This document shows positions 55,831 to 64,000 of a stretch of 64,000 nucleotides of DNA, in pieces. Source of the DNA: WTJY01 sp045105475 (GTDB lineage: Bacteria; Chloroflexota; Anaerolineae; Promineifilales; Promineifilaceae); NCBI GenBank assembly GCA_045105475.1, contig JBGCDP010000063.1, positions 1 through 64,000 of the forward strand. Reading direction: 5' to 3'. Below the pieces are notes generated by a model. That model was not told the DNA's origin. It saw only the letters and a list, made by a program, of their open reading frames with translations, and searched no databases. The stretch's first letter is position 1; every line of letters begins with the position of its first letter. The position numbers and the translations under genes are program-made.

Positions 55831-58800
55831 GCGATCCATCTGAGGAACAACCAAAAAACGAAGAACAATCAACGGCCGACGATCAGCTAGAACAGCCAGA
55901 ATCTCAAGGCGCTTCGACTGAGCCACGCGAAGATAATAAGCCGATGTCAGTTATTGATCTGATCCAAGCAGCGAAAGGTGGCGAGACATCTGAATCTGAA
56001 GATGAAAGTTCAGATGAACCAGAAGTTGCTGAGCCATCGTCTTTACCTGGGCCGATTATCAATCTCTCTAATCCGCCTGATGATTATGATGCAACAGGCT
56101 CGTTAGAGGTTGAGATCCCTGATCAAATTGAGCGTTCATATGTGCCGCCACCGCTGTATTCGCCAGAATTAAAACCGAAAACACGGCCGACTATTGAAGA
56201 TCAAGATGCAACTGTCGTTTCGCCAGATGTCGCCTATCCGGGTGAAACAAAACTCGAAAAAGATCTGCCACAATTTCCAAAATCGGCCGAAGTCGCCAAT
56301 CGGCAAACGGCTCAACCTCAACGCAATCAAGATGAGGATGCCACCCAACCCTATGTTCCGGCCGATGCTGAACGATTTCGGCCGCAAACACCATCATCTG
56401 CTGTCCCGAGCTCAAGCCCAACGAGAAGTCGGCCTGTACGTGACATTGATGATGACACGACCCAGCCTGTTAAGCTCCCGACTCAGCCTGTTCGTGAAAC
56501 ACCTCAGCGAGGGACCACGGCACGCAGTCGCCCACAGCGCGATTCTGCCAAAAATCGGCCGCAATCAAGCTACTATCAAAAACCACCCCAACAATTGCCT
56601 CCCAGGCCCAGACGTGAACCTGCTCGTGCACCAACCACACGCAGCGCAGTTCCCCAGAGTTCCCAAAATTTTAGAGAGTCAATCCCTCAGCCTCGCGACA
56701 CACGCCGGGCCAGAGGCGGCTGTATGCGTCGCTTTGTCATTTGGTCTGTGTTACTCACCATTATCGGCTTCTCGCTCAGTGTCATCGGCCTCAGCGCTGG
56801 GTACATCTATGTTGCACGTGATTTACCTTCTCCAAATGATCTAAAAGCCAAAGCGAGTACGTTTGAGACAGGCTACATCCTTGATCGTAACGGGAACCCG
56901 CTTTACCAATACACAGATCCAAACGAAGGGAATCGAACCTTCGTCAAGCTCGACCAAATCGCCGATGTGCTTGAAGAAGCAACAATTGCAACCGAAGATG
57001 CCCGCTTTTACACCAATCCCGGTTTTGACCCTATCGGGATTATGCGTGCGATTTTGCAAGCTTATCAAGAAGGGGCTTTTGTTTCAGGGGCCAGTACGAT
57101 TACTCAGCAGGTCGCTCGCGCTCTGCTTTTAGATGAAGAAGAGCGTAGTCAACGCACGTTTTCACGCAAAGTGCGTGAAATCATTTTGGCCGCTGAGCTA
57201 AATCGCCGTTGGTCAAAAGAAGATATTTTAGAGCTGTATCTCAACGAAATTAATTATGGCAACCGAGCCTATGGCATCGAAGCAGCGGCCGCCACTTATT
57301 TCAACAAATCGGCGGCCGACTTAACGCTGGCCGAAGCTGCCATTCTTGCCGGATTGCCACAGGCTCCCGCCCTCTGGGACCCATACACCGCGCCGGACAA
57401 AGCGATCGGCCGAATGTCTGAAGTGTTGACGCTAATGGTCAACGAGCAGTATGTCAGTCAAGCAGACGCTCAGGCCGCCATTGACGGGATGGCCGTTCGC
57501 GTTTATGAAATGACGCCACCACGGGTCACAATCAAACACCCTCATGCCGTATTCTATGTGCTGTCACAGCTCGAAGAATCGATCGGTGCCCAATCTATCT
57601 ACGGTGCAGGCTTACGCGTATACACCACGATTGATCCTGAAATGCAGCAAATAGCTGAGCAGGTCATTACTGACAACCGTGGTAATTTCAATGCGTTTGG
57701 CGCAAATAATGCTTCACTTGTTGCGATTAATCCACAGAACGGTCAAGTTATGGCGATGGTCGGCAGTGCCGACTTCAATGATGAAGCGATTAGTGGGCAA
57801 GTCAATATGGCTGTCAGTGCCCGCCAACCAGGCTCATCGATTAAGCCATTTGTCTATTTAGCCGCTATGCAAGAGGGCTGGAATCCAGCCACGCTGATAT
57901 GGGACATTCCAACTCAGTTTCCCGACACACCTAATCCACCATACGCACCTAAAAACTATGACGATCAGTTTCATGGGCCTCTGCTACTCCGTCAATCCTT
58001 AGGCAATTCGTATAACGTAACGGCCGTCAAAGCGCTTGAATACGTCGGCACATGCAAATTTATCGAATTTGCACGCAATCGGTTCCAACTGCTCAGCCTT
58101 GATAATGCAGGCTGTATAGAAACGGGGCGGCCGACCAACTACGGCTTAGCTTTAGCCTTAGGTGGCGGTGAAATCACACCGATGGAAATGGTGACCGCCT
58201 ATTCCACATTAGCCAATCAAGGAAATCAGATTCAGCCATACACGATTCAACGCATCGAGAATAGTGCGGGTGAAATTCTATTTGAACGTGAGACAGCACC
58301 GACAGTTACAGTGATCTCATCTCAAAACGTCCACCTAATCACAGACATTTTGTCTGACAATAACGCACGGCAGCCATCTTTTGGCCTCAACAACAACCTA
58401 GTCATTCCAGGCCATGCGGTTGCGGCAAAAACAGGCACCTCAGGCTCTGACAGATTTGATGTACGTGATGGTTGGACCATCGGCTATACGCCCAATTTAG
58501 CGGCCGGGGTTTGGGTTGGCAACACCGATAACTCACCAGTAGCCGAAGGGGGCAGCGGCTACGCGATGGCTTCTCCGATCTGGAACAGTTTTATGAATCA
58601 AGTACTGGCCACACAGCAGCCGGTCGGCTTCGCTCGCCCAGAAGGGATTGTAGAACTCGAAATCTGCGCTCGGTCTGGTGCTGTGCCAAGTGATTCTTGT
58701 CCAGAACGCAAACGAGAGCTGTTCAACAGCACAAATCCACCTTTGGGTGCTGAAAACGACTTTCTACAGCGGGTGCCAATCGATTTATGGACCGGCTTAC

Positions 58801-59576
58801 GCGCTAGCCCAGCCTGTGGTGAAAGTGTTTATGAAGCGAGTTTTATCAACTTGCAGGTGAACAGCCAGCCAGAAGTTGTCTCTCGTGAAGAGCAGGCGAT
58901 TTTGACATGGATCCAAAATACGGCTAGCGGCCAAAGCTGGGCGGCCGCGCAAAATCTGGTGCTTCCGTCAGGTGGCAGTTTGGCCCTCCCACCCTCACTA
59001 ACCTGTGACGGCACGACACCACGGCCGATTTATAGCATCGTTCAGCCAGCCCCAGGGCAAGAGCTACAGGGTGTGGTTGATATCATCGGTGAAGCGCGTG
59101 GCCCCGGCGTCGTTGGCTATCGCATTGACTATGGCTTGACGCATAATCCGGAAGGATGGGCGACGCTGACTGAAGTACGTGAAGATCGTACGGGGGCGAG
59201 CAATGTGCTTATGCGCCTAGATACTTCAACGATTCCCTCAGGGCCATTTACCCTACGACTCACGCTTATCGGCCCAGATAACCCATATACGGCCGAAACT
59301 GACAACGTGATCTTGGAAACACAAATCTTATTGAGCGTCGCAGAACCCACGCCAACGCCGACGCCCACAGCAACCAATACCCCCACGGCGACACCCACGC
59401 CCACGAATACAGCAACGCCGACCCTAACACCACTGCCAACTGAGACATCAATCCCCCCAACAATAGCTCCGCCGCCAACGGAAGACCCGGCCCTAGCGAC
59501 GGTTGCCGCCCCGACGGAACTTCCGACTCAAGTTCCACCTGAACGGCCGGGCGAAACACCAACGCCTGAAGAATAA
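55827..59576 (+). CDS. Class A penicillin-binding protein (PBP1A type)
   Basis: Bifunctional peptidoglycan synthase of 1249 aa, unusually long. Residues 1-300 are a disordered cytoplasmic tail rich in Pro/Glu/Arg with three acidic-Thr motifs (Thr129, Thr173, Thr211/212). A membrane helix lies at 302-328. The GT51 domain has catalytic Glu390 (ATEDARFY) and GASTITQQ. The transpeptidase has Ser670 in the SxxK box (SSIK), SYN at 728-730 and KTGTSG. The last ~90 residues are a Thr/Pro-rich extracellular tail. GT4 gene 59582-60766 follows after 5 bp, so they are probably co-transcribed. Confidence 0.95.
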   Translation: MSDPSEEQPKNEEQSTADDQLEQPESQGASTEPREDNKPMSVIDLIQAAKGGETSESEDESSDEPEVAEPSSLPGPIINLSNPPDDYDATGSLEVEIPDQIERSYVPPPLYSPELKPKTRPTIEDQDATVVSPDVAYPGETKLEKDLPQFPKSAEVANRQTAQPQRNQDEDATQPYVPADAERFRPQTPSSAVPSSSPTRSRPVRDIDDDTTQPVKLPTQPVRETPQRGTTARSRPQRDSAKNRPQSSYYQKPPQQLPPRPRREPARAPTTRSAVPQSSQNFRESIPQPRDTRRARGGCMRRFVIWSVLLTIIGFSLSVIGLSAGYIYVARDLPSPNDLKAKASTFETGYILDRNGNPLYQYTDPNEGNRTFVKLDQIADVLEEATIATEDARFYTNPGFDPIGIMRAILQAYQEGAFVSGASTITQQVARALLLDEEERSQRTFSRKVREIILAAELNRRWSKEDILELYLNEINYGNRAYGIEAAAATYFNKSAADLTLAEAAILAGLPQAPALWDPYTAPDKAIGRMSEVLTLMVNEQYVSQADAQAAIDGMAVRVYEMTPPRVTIKHPHAVFYVLSQLEESIGAQSIYGAGLRVYTTIDPEMQQIAEQVITDNRGNFNAFGANNASLVAINPQNGQVMAMVGSADFNDEAISGQVNMAVSARQPGSSIKPFVYLAAMQEGWNPATLIWDIPTQFPDTPNPPYAPKNYDDQFHGPLLLRQSLGNSYNVTAVKALEYVGTCKFIEFARNRFQLLSLDNAGCIETGRPTNYGLALALGGGEITPMEMVTAYSTLANQGNQIQPYTIQRIENSAGEILFERETAPTVTVISSQNVHLITDILSDNNARQPSFGLNNNLVIPGHAVAAKTGTSGSDRFDVRDGWTIGYTPNLAAGVWVGNTDNSPVAEGGSGYAMASPIWNSFMNQVLATQQPVGFARPEGIVELEICARSGAVPSDSCPERKRELFNSTNPPLGAENDFLQRVPIDLWTGLRASPACGESVYEASFINLQVNSQPEVVSREEQAILTWIQNTASGQSWAAAQNLVLPSGGSLALPPSLTCDGTTPRPIYSIVQPAPGQELQGVVDIIGEARGPGVVGYRIDYGLTHNPEGWATLTEVREDRTGASNVLMRLDTSTIPSGPFTLRLTLIGPDNPYTAETDNVILETQILLSVAEPTPTPTPTATNTPTATPTPTNTATPTLTPLPTETSIPPTIAPPPTEDPALATVAAPTELPTQVPPERPGETPTPEE

Positions 59577-59581
59577 GCTTT

Positions 59582-60766
59582 ATGCGAATTGTGATGGTCG
59601 GCCCATTTGGATTTCATCCGAATAAAACGATGCGCTCACGTGCGCTGGGATTTGCGCGTGAGCTGATCAAGGCCGGGCACCCTGTAAAGATGATTATGCC
59701 CCCTTGGCAGACGGCGGGTGAAGCAAACACAAGCTGGCTTGAAGATGGGGTCGAAATCGAATATGTGTCGCTCTCTGGCGGAATTATTCCGACAGTCGGC
59801 CGAATGGTACGCTCAACCCGCCAGTTCAAACCAGATGCCGTGATAGGGTTCAAACCAAAAGCTTACAGCGGTCTAACAATGCTCTGGCTTTGGGCTACCC
59901 GCTGGGGCAGCTCAAAACCGCTTTTAGTAACCGATACTGACGACTGGGAAGGCTGGGGAGGCTGGAACGACATTGCTGATTATTCAACAATTCAAAAGTA
60001 TTTTTTCGCATGGCAAGAAAAATGGGGCCTGCGCCATTGTGACCTGCTAACCTATGCGAGTAGGGAGTTAGGCAACCGAGCCCTTAGTTTAGGAATCACT
60101 GAAGATCAAACCCTTTACCTTCCAAATGGGCCAGGCATCCAAACAGAGATTATCAGCAGCAATCTGGTCAGGATAAAGCGTCAGGAATTGGGTTTAGAAG
60201 ATCGCCCTACGCTGTTGCTATACAGTCGCCTCTTTGAATTCGACACCGGCAGGTTAACGGTTATCCTGCAAAAAGTAGTAGCCAAAGTACCGAACTTAGC
60301 GATATTAGCGGTGGGAGCGGGATTGTTTGCGGAACAGGCGGCCGATTTCCGCATAGAGTTAGAAACTGCGGGGCTTTTGGACCATATTATAGATACAGGC
60401 TGGTTAGATGAAGACGAGCTCCCGCACACGCTGACTATGGCTGATGTTGGGCTTTACCTAATGGATGATACGCTCCTCAATCGCACAAAGTGCCCGGTTA
60501 AATTAGCCGATATGGTTGCGCTAGGCTTGCCTATAGCGGCCGAATCAGTGGGTGAAGTGACGCTATATGTAGAAGATGGGGTAAACGGGTTTTTGTGCCG
60601 GTCTGGCGATGTTGACTCAACCGCCTTTGCAATTGTGAATCTGCTCAAAAACAAAACGATGGCTCAACAGTTGGGACAAGCAGGCAGAGAACGCCACCAA
60701 CAGCTATTTGCTTGGACAGCAACCACCCAAAAACTGATCAAGCAGCTTGAAGCTGCTAGCATTTAA
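59582..60766 (+). CDS. Glycosyltransferase family 4-like
   Basis: 394 aa. The N terminus (IVMVGPFGFHPNKTMRSRALGFAREL) and C-terminal donor domain (RPTLLLYSRLFEFDTGRL, VGAGLF, then DEDELPHTL and CPVKLADMVALGLPIAAESVGE) are those of GT-B glycosyltransferases. The central DTDDWEGWGGWNDI is unusual. It lies 5 bp after the PBP gene, hinting at a cell-wall or surface-glycan role. A strong terminator follows. Confidence 0.88.
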   Translation: MRIVMVGPFGFHPNKTMRSRALGFARELIKAGHPVKMIMPPWQTAGEANTSWLEDGVEIEYVSLSGGIIPTVGRMVRSTRQFKPDAVIGFKPKAYSGLTMLWLWATRWGSSKPLLVTDTDDWEGWGGWNDIADYSTIQKYFFAWQEKWGLRHCDLLTYASRELGNRALSLGITEDQTLYLPNGPGIQTEIISSNLVRIKRQELGLEDRPTLLLYSRLFEFDTGRLTVILQKVVAKVPNLAILAVGAGLFAEQAADFRIELETAGLLDHIIDTGWLDEDELPHTLTMADVGLYLMDDTLLNRTKCPVKLADMVALGLPIAAESVGEVTLYVEDGVNGFLCRSGDVDSTAFAIVNLLKNKTMAQQLGQAGRERHQQLFAWTATTQKLIKQLEAASI

Positions 60767-60790
60767 CCCTAGCCTTAGCCACTAAAAACA

Positions 60791-60830
60791 AAAAAGCCCA
60801 TCTGGTCGATTATGACCAGATGGGCTTTTT
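60791..60830. terminator. Strong bidirectional terminator
   Basis: Perfect 17-bp stem (60791-60807 with 60814-60830), 6-nt loop, A and T tracts on the two sides. It separates convergent genes. Confidence 0.93.
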
Positions 60831-60854
60831 AATTTGTTTGTTTATAAGAATGAC

Positions 60855-62036
60855 CTAGTCAAATTCAAACGGCTCATCGCCACCACTAGCATCGTTCTTC
60901 GCCCAAGCTGACATTTCAACTGAAAGCCGCTCGAAGTAGCTGCTTTCTGGCAATTCTGGATTGGTGCCATATTCAAGCTCTGTGATGCGGGCATTAATGA
61001 TGAGAGATGCCGTTTCTAAAACGATCACTTCATCAGGCTGAACCATAACCGGCTCACCTTTTGGCTCGAGCTTGGCCCGAACAGCCTCATCCATCCAAAT
61101 GTGCTCACTCATAGCAACTTTGGTAATGGTGCGAATATCGTTCTTATCAAATAGCCAGACTTCAAGCGCACTAACAGCCCGATTGGAGCCGGTGCCCATT
61201 GTTTCAGAAATACCGACACCACATTCACCAAGGAATTCGCCATTTGCGTTTTCAATGCTAAATGAATCGTCGTATGAATCTTGCCCATAGCTATAGCTGG
61301 TGCGATAGGTAGAAATCGGGATGATGCCACCCTCACTACCATCTTCGGAGCTATCTACATCAAAGCCAGCCGGGGCTTCCATTGTGCTTGTATCAACTTT
61401 GGTCGCCGCGGATGAACCACGTCCACCTGGAGGATCAACCGGATAAAGGCTGTCATCATCATAGTCGCTAGAATCGCGATTCCATAGCCACCAAAATGCT
61501 GCAACTAGCAAGCCCAGCATAATGAGCCAACCCAATGCTCTGGCCCAACGGCCGATACTACTTGGTGCTTCTACTTCTGGTGCACCGGGGACTTGAGCCG
61601 ATGTATCAACACCTGCACCGCCTCTAATTTGATCACAATTCCCTTGACCTAGTACTTCGACGAGGCTGCGAATGCGCGCTTCCGAAGCAGGGCTTGGCAA
61701 AACAATCATATTACCCGCGCTATCAGTTGAACCGCCTGCGGCACGATCAGCAGAAGCACAGACAGCCAGACCTACATCTTCCCACCCATCGGCATCTAAA
61801 GCGGCTCGGGCAGCTTCAGGGCTTATTTGGCTCATAGCGTACTGATCAGCCAAACCACGAATATAATATTGCTGGTAGTCGACAGAACGTAGATCACCGG
61901 GTGAGGCATCGAAATAATTAACTGGTGTCAATATCCAACCAAAAAGAACCAGCCCGATAAAAAAGCCAACAATACCGGTGATGATTGGCATCAGATTCAG
62001 GTTTTTAATAACCGCCCTAACCATGCTTATATCCAT
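60855..62036 (-). CDS. Two-pass membrane protein, unknown
   Basis: 393 aa, family not recognised. Transmembrane helices are at about 17-37 and 167-187. The region between them (about 40-155) has the features of an exterior domain with two cysteines (VCAS and GNCDQI). After the second helix comes an acidic/Ser-rich linker (about 190-250). The final domain (about 255-385) is beta-rich, with ECGVGISETMGTGSNRAVSA and AVRAKLEPKGEPVMVQP. It may be a lineage-specific sensor or envelope component. No function can be assigned. Confidence 0.7.
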   Translation of the reverse strand: MDISMVRAVIKNLNLMPIITGIVGFFIGLVLFGWILTPVNYFDASPGDLRSVDYQQYYIRGLADQYAMSQISPEAARAALDADGWEDVGLAVCASADRAAGGSTDSAGNMIVLPSPASEARIRSLVEVLGQGNCDQIRGGAGVDTSAQVPGAPEVEAPSSIGRWARALGWLIMLGLLVAAFWWLWNRDSSDYDDDSLYPVDPPGGRGSSAATKVDTSTMEAPAGFDVDSSEDGSEGGIIPISTYRTSYSYGQDSYDDSFSIENANGEFLGECGVGISETMGTGSNRAVSALEVWLFDKNDIRTITKVAMSEHIWMDEAVRAKLEPKGEPVMVQPDEVIVLETASLIINARITELEYGTNPELPESSYFERLSVEMSAWAKNDASGGDEPFEFD

Positions 62037-62352
62037 AATGAACTATCCTATTCTGTGGATTTCCAACCCGTTTTGGGATTGCTTACCCTCGTAAAATTTT
62101 AATTTCTCCCTCAGAAACTTGTGAATTTATGTTACCATAATATTTTTTTACCAACAACAAAAGTCACCCCCAGTTGGTAACAATTTGAGCCGACTTGCAT
62201 CAAAAACTTTGTTTTGGCCAAACTATATTGTATTAGCACCTCAGAATATGTTTATAAGAAGGGCGGTTGGTATACTTAAGTGCTTATATAAGAACAGACA
62301 AAGGGTTCAATTTGGGATTTGATATCCGCTGTGACAAGAGTAAGTAAATGAG
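62037..62352. other. Divergent intergenic region before argF
   Basis: 316 bp with no gene. It contains an 8-bp inverted repeat TTACCAAC/GTTGGTAA at 62148-62155 and 62173-62180, and A/T-rich tracts. Promoters for the 60855-62036 gene and argF should lie here. I see no clear ARG box. Confidence 0.4.
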
Positions 62353-63267
62353 ATGCAACACTTTTTAAATTTAACCGATTTAAGCTCTAGCGATGTGATG
62401 GGGTTATTGGAGCTGGCTGTAGAATTGAAACGCGAACTAAAGGCAGGTGGAAATCGGCCGATATTAAAAGGAAAGCAGTTAGCGATGGTTTTTCAGAAGC
62501 CATCATTACGAACTCGCACCTCGTTTGAGATTGGGATGGTGCATTTAGGTGGCTACGCACTTAGCCTCTCTCCGGCCGAAGTTAAAATGGGTGAACGTGA
62601 AAGCCCCGCTGATGTGGCACGGGTACTCTCAGGATATGTGCATGGGATCATGGCCCGTGTCATTTCACATGATGACGTCGTTGAATTAGCCGAATATGCG
62701 TCCATTCCGGTGATTAATGGATTGTCAGACTATAATCATCCGGTACAAACAATGGCCGACTTGCTCACAATGTATGAGCAGTTTGGCAAATTAGACGGCT
62801 TAAAATTAACTTATGTTGGCGACGGAAATAATGTAGCCCGCTCTCTCATGTTTGGGGCGATGCAAACCGGTATCAACTTTACAATCGCGTCTCCGGCCGG
62901 GTTCATGCTAGACGAAGAAGATTTTGATACGGCCGATCGCCTAAAATCTGGCTCAGCATCACTCCAGTCAATGATCGATCCAAAAAGAGCGGTTGCAGAT
63001 GCAGATGTCATCTATACTGATGTGTGGACAAGCATGGGACAAGAAGCTGAACGCGAGCACAGGCTCGAGGTTTTTCCACCGTATCAAATCAATGAACAGC
63101 TACTAGCGGCCGCCCACTCCAAAACAATTGCGATGCACTGTCTACCCGCACACCGTGGAGAGGAAATTAGTGCAGCAGTAGCAGATGGCTCCCGGGCCGT
63201 TATTTTCGAGCAAGCTGAAAATCGAATGCATGCTCAAAAGGCTATTCTGGCCCAACTTATGGGTTAG
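62353..63267 (+). CDS. argF: Ornithine carbamoyltransferase
   Basis: Arginine biosynthesis enzyme that forms citrulline from ornithine and carbamoyl phosphate. It is 304 aa. The carbamoyl-phosphate loop SLRTR is at 51-55, the HPVQ motif at 129-132, DVWTSMGQE at 223-231, and the ornithine-binding HCLPAHRGEE (Cys263) near the C terminus. This last motif separates it from aspartate carbamoyltransferase. No other arg genes are next to it. An inverted repeat lies in the upstream gap. Confidence 0.95.
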   Translation: MQHFLNLTDLSSSDVMGLLELAVELKRELKAGGNRPILKGKQLAMVFQKPSLRTRTSFEIGMVHLGGYALSLSPAEVKMGERESPADVARVLSGYVHGIMARVISHDDVVELAEYASIPVINGLSDYNHPVQTMADLLTMYEQFGKLDGLKLTYVGDGNNVARSLMFGAMQTGINFTIASPAGFMLDEEDFDTADRLKSGSASLQSMIDPKRAVADADVIYTDVWTSMGQEAEREHRLEVFPPYQINEQLLAAAHSKTIAMHCLPAHRGEEISAAVADGSRAVIFEQAENRMHAQKAILAQLMG

Positions 63268-63469
63268 GATTATAAATGACTAACAGGTTATAGGCTGTCA
63301 GCACTATTTACTATATTATCGAGATATTTGACCTTCAGTTAATAGTCGCTAAATTGTATCTTTAGAAAATCAAACTTTATCAAAAACAAGGTGGCAAAAA
63401 TGGCTCAAGATGGGCCACCCCGCCAAAGGCAGTTCAGTCTCAAGCCTTAACTTTGGAACGCCAATCATT

Positions 63470-64000
63470 ATGTCTCAGCAGCAAGGATCAGCAGAAACAC
63501 GTGGACACTCATTAATTTGGGAGCAAAAATGGGATGAAGCTCTCAAGGAATTTGAAGTTGCTTTAACTGAGAGCCCAGAGAACCCGACTATTCATGATGG
63601 TATCGCCACAGCAAAAAGAGAGCTGGGTGATAATAAGGGAGCATTGGTGCATTTTGAAAAAGCGGCCGAGCTCACAGATCAAAACACGATTTATCTGCGT
63701 CAGGTAGCTGACCTACAGCAAAAAATGGGTGGGCTGACCGAAGCCGCCGCTACGTTCATGAAGATTGGTGAAAAGCATCTGTCACGTAAACGTTTGGCAG
63801 ATGCTATCGACAACTGGGTGCTTGCGACACGATTTAATCCTGAATTACTAGCTGCGCATGAGCGCTTGGCTAAGGTTTATGAAAATCAGGGGCGCGCCTG
63901 GCTTGCAGTCAATGAGTTCTTAGAAGTTGCCCGCATCTATGAAAATCAAGGGCAATTGAATCGTGCGTTGCGAGCTTGTGAACGGGCGATAAAGATCGAC
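63470..64000 (+). CDS. TPR-repeat protein, truncated by window end
   Basis: Open frame of 177 codons running off the window edge. It consists of tetratricopeptide-type repeats: ALKEFEVALTESPENP, GALVHFEKAAELTDQN, AIDNWVLATRFNPELL and RALRACERAIKID, spaced about 34 residues apart. Proteins of this type act as protein-protein scaffolds. The start is ATG 63470 (MSQQQG); an in-frame upstream alternative is not evident, and the ribosome site is weak. Function cannot be assigned without the rest. Confidence 0.75.
   Translation, partial: MSQQQGSAETRGHSLIWEQKWDEALKEFEVALTESPENPTIHDGIATAKRELGDNKGALVHFEKAAELTDQNTIYLRQVADLQQKMGGLTEAAATFMKIGEKHLSRKRLADAIDNWVLATRFNPELLAAHERLAKVYENQGRAWLAVNEFLEVARIYENQGQLNRALRACERAIKID

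Noticed and set aside
63401..63451. Short ORF upstream of the TPR gene
   Set aside because: Ends after about 16 codons and has no supporting features.

Overview
The window reads as a chromosomal segment of a Chloroflexota bacterium, most likely Anaerolineae-like. This is judged from protein style, not from a database search: lipoproteins and envelope proteins carry Thr/Pro-rich linkers, there are DUF3048, DUF4230, DUF503, DUF1499, NBR1-Ig and PTPS-related membrane proteins, and a solo CpaF ATPase. Base composition is moderate (mid-40s % GC by eye). There is no rRNA, recognisable tRNA, CRISPR array, transposase or phage gene.

Layout. 0-5 kb: pgk, a DUF3048 lipoprotein and an orphan CpaF-type ATPase, then a 626-bp gap holding two 92-bp direct repeats. 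5-10 kb: a minus-strand regulatory block (PucR/CdaR-type regulator, REC-GAF-PAS histidine kinase, OmpR-type regulator). 10-12 kb: glgX. 12.5-18 kb: plus-strand housekeeping (HPRT-like, class IV aminotransferase, birA, a small membrane protein, dnaX, ybaB, recR). 18-21 kb: an LCP-family envelope protein with an upstream 59-aa membrane ORF, and two convergent overlapping NUDIX hydrolases. 21-22.6 kb: an H-NOX sensor with its histidine kinase. 23-24.7 kb: fabH and a PDO-like protein without active-site cysteines. 24.8-34.8 kb: a long minus-strand run (NBR1-Ig lipoprotein, MoxR ATPase, coiled-coil membrane protein, two ABC-2 permeases, ABC ATPase, GldG-like membrane protein, DUF503). 35-42 kb: DUF4230 protein, folD, CysE-like acetyltransferase, two lone receiver proteins, DUF1499 protein, and a metallo-beta-lactamase/double cNMP-domain fusion. 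42-61 kb: an envelope and glycan block (two GT4-type glycosyltransferases, four large GT-C-like membrane proteins, two secreted surface proteins, a class A PBP and an unknown membrane protein). 62-64 kb: argF and a truncated TPR gene.

The most striking global signal is not a gene. The hexamer CGGCCG occurs about 175 times (hand count), against roughly ten expected for this composition. It lies almost entirely inside coding sequence and in several reading frames. This resembles the HIP1 highly iterated palindrome of cyanobacteria, but with a different word. A few stretches (the H-NOX kinase, the receiver genes at 38-39 kb, recR) almost lack it.

Most genes form short operons separated by strong bidirectional hairpin terminators. 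Some starts have no Shine-Dalgarno sequence and lie just after a -10 box (dnaX, HPRT), suggesting leaderless transcripts. The 42-61 kb block likely builds, modifies and displays cell-surface polysaccharide or glycoprotein.
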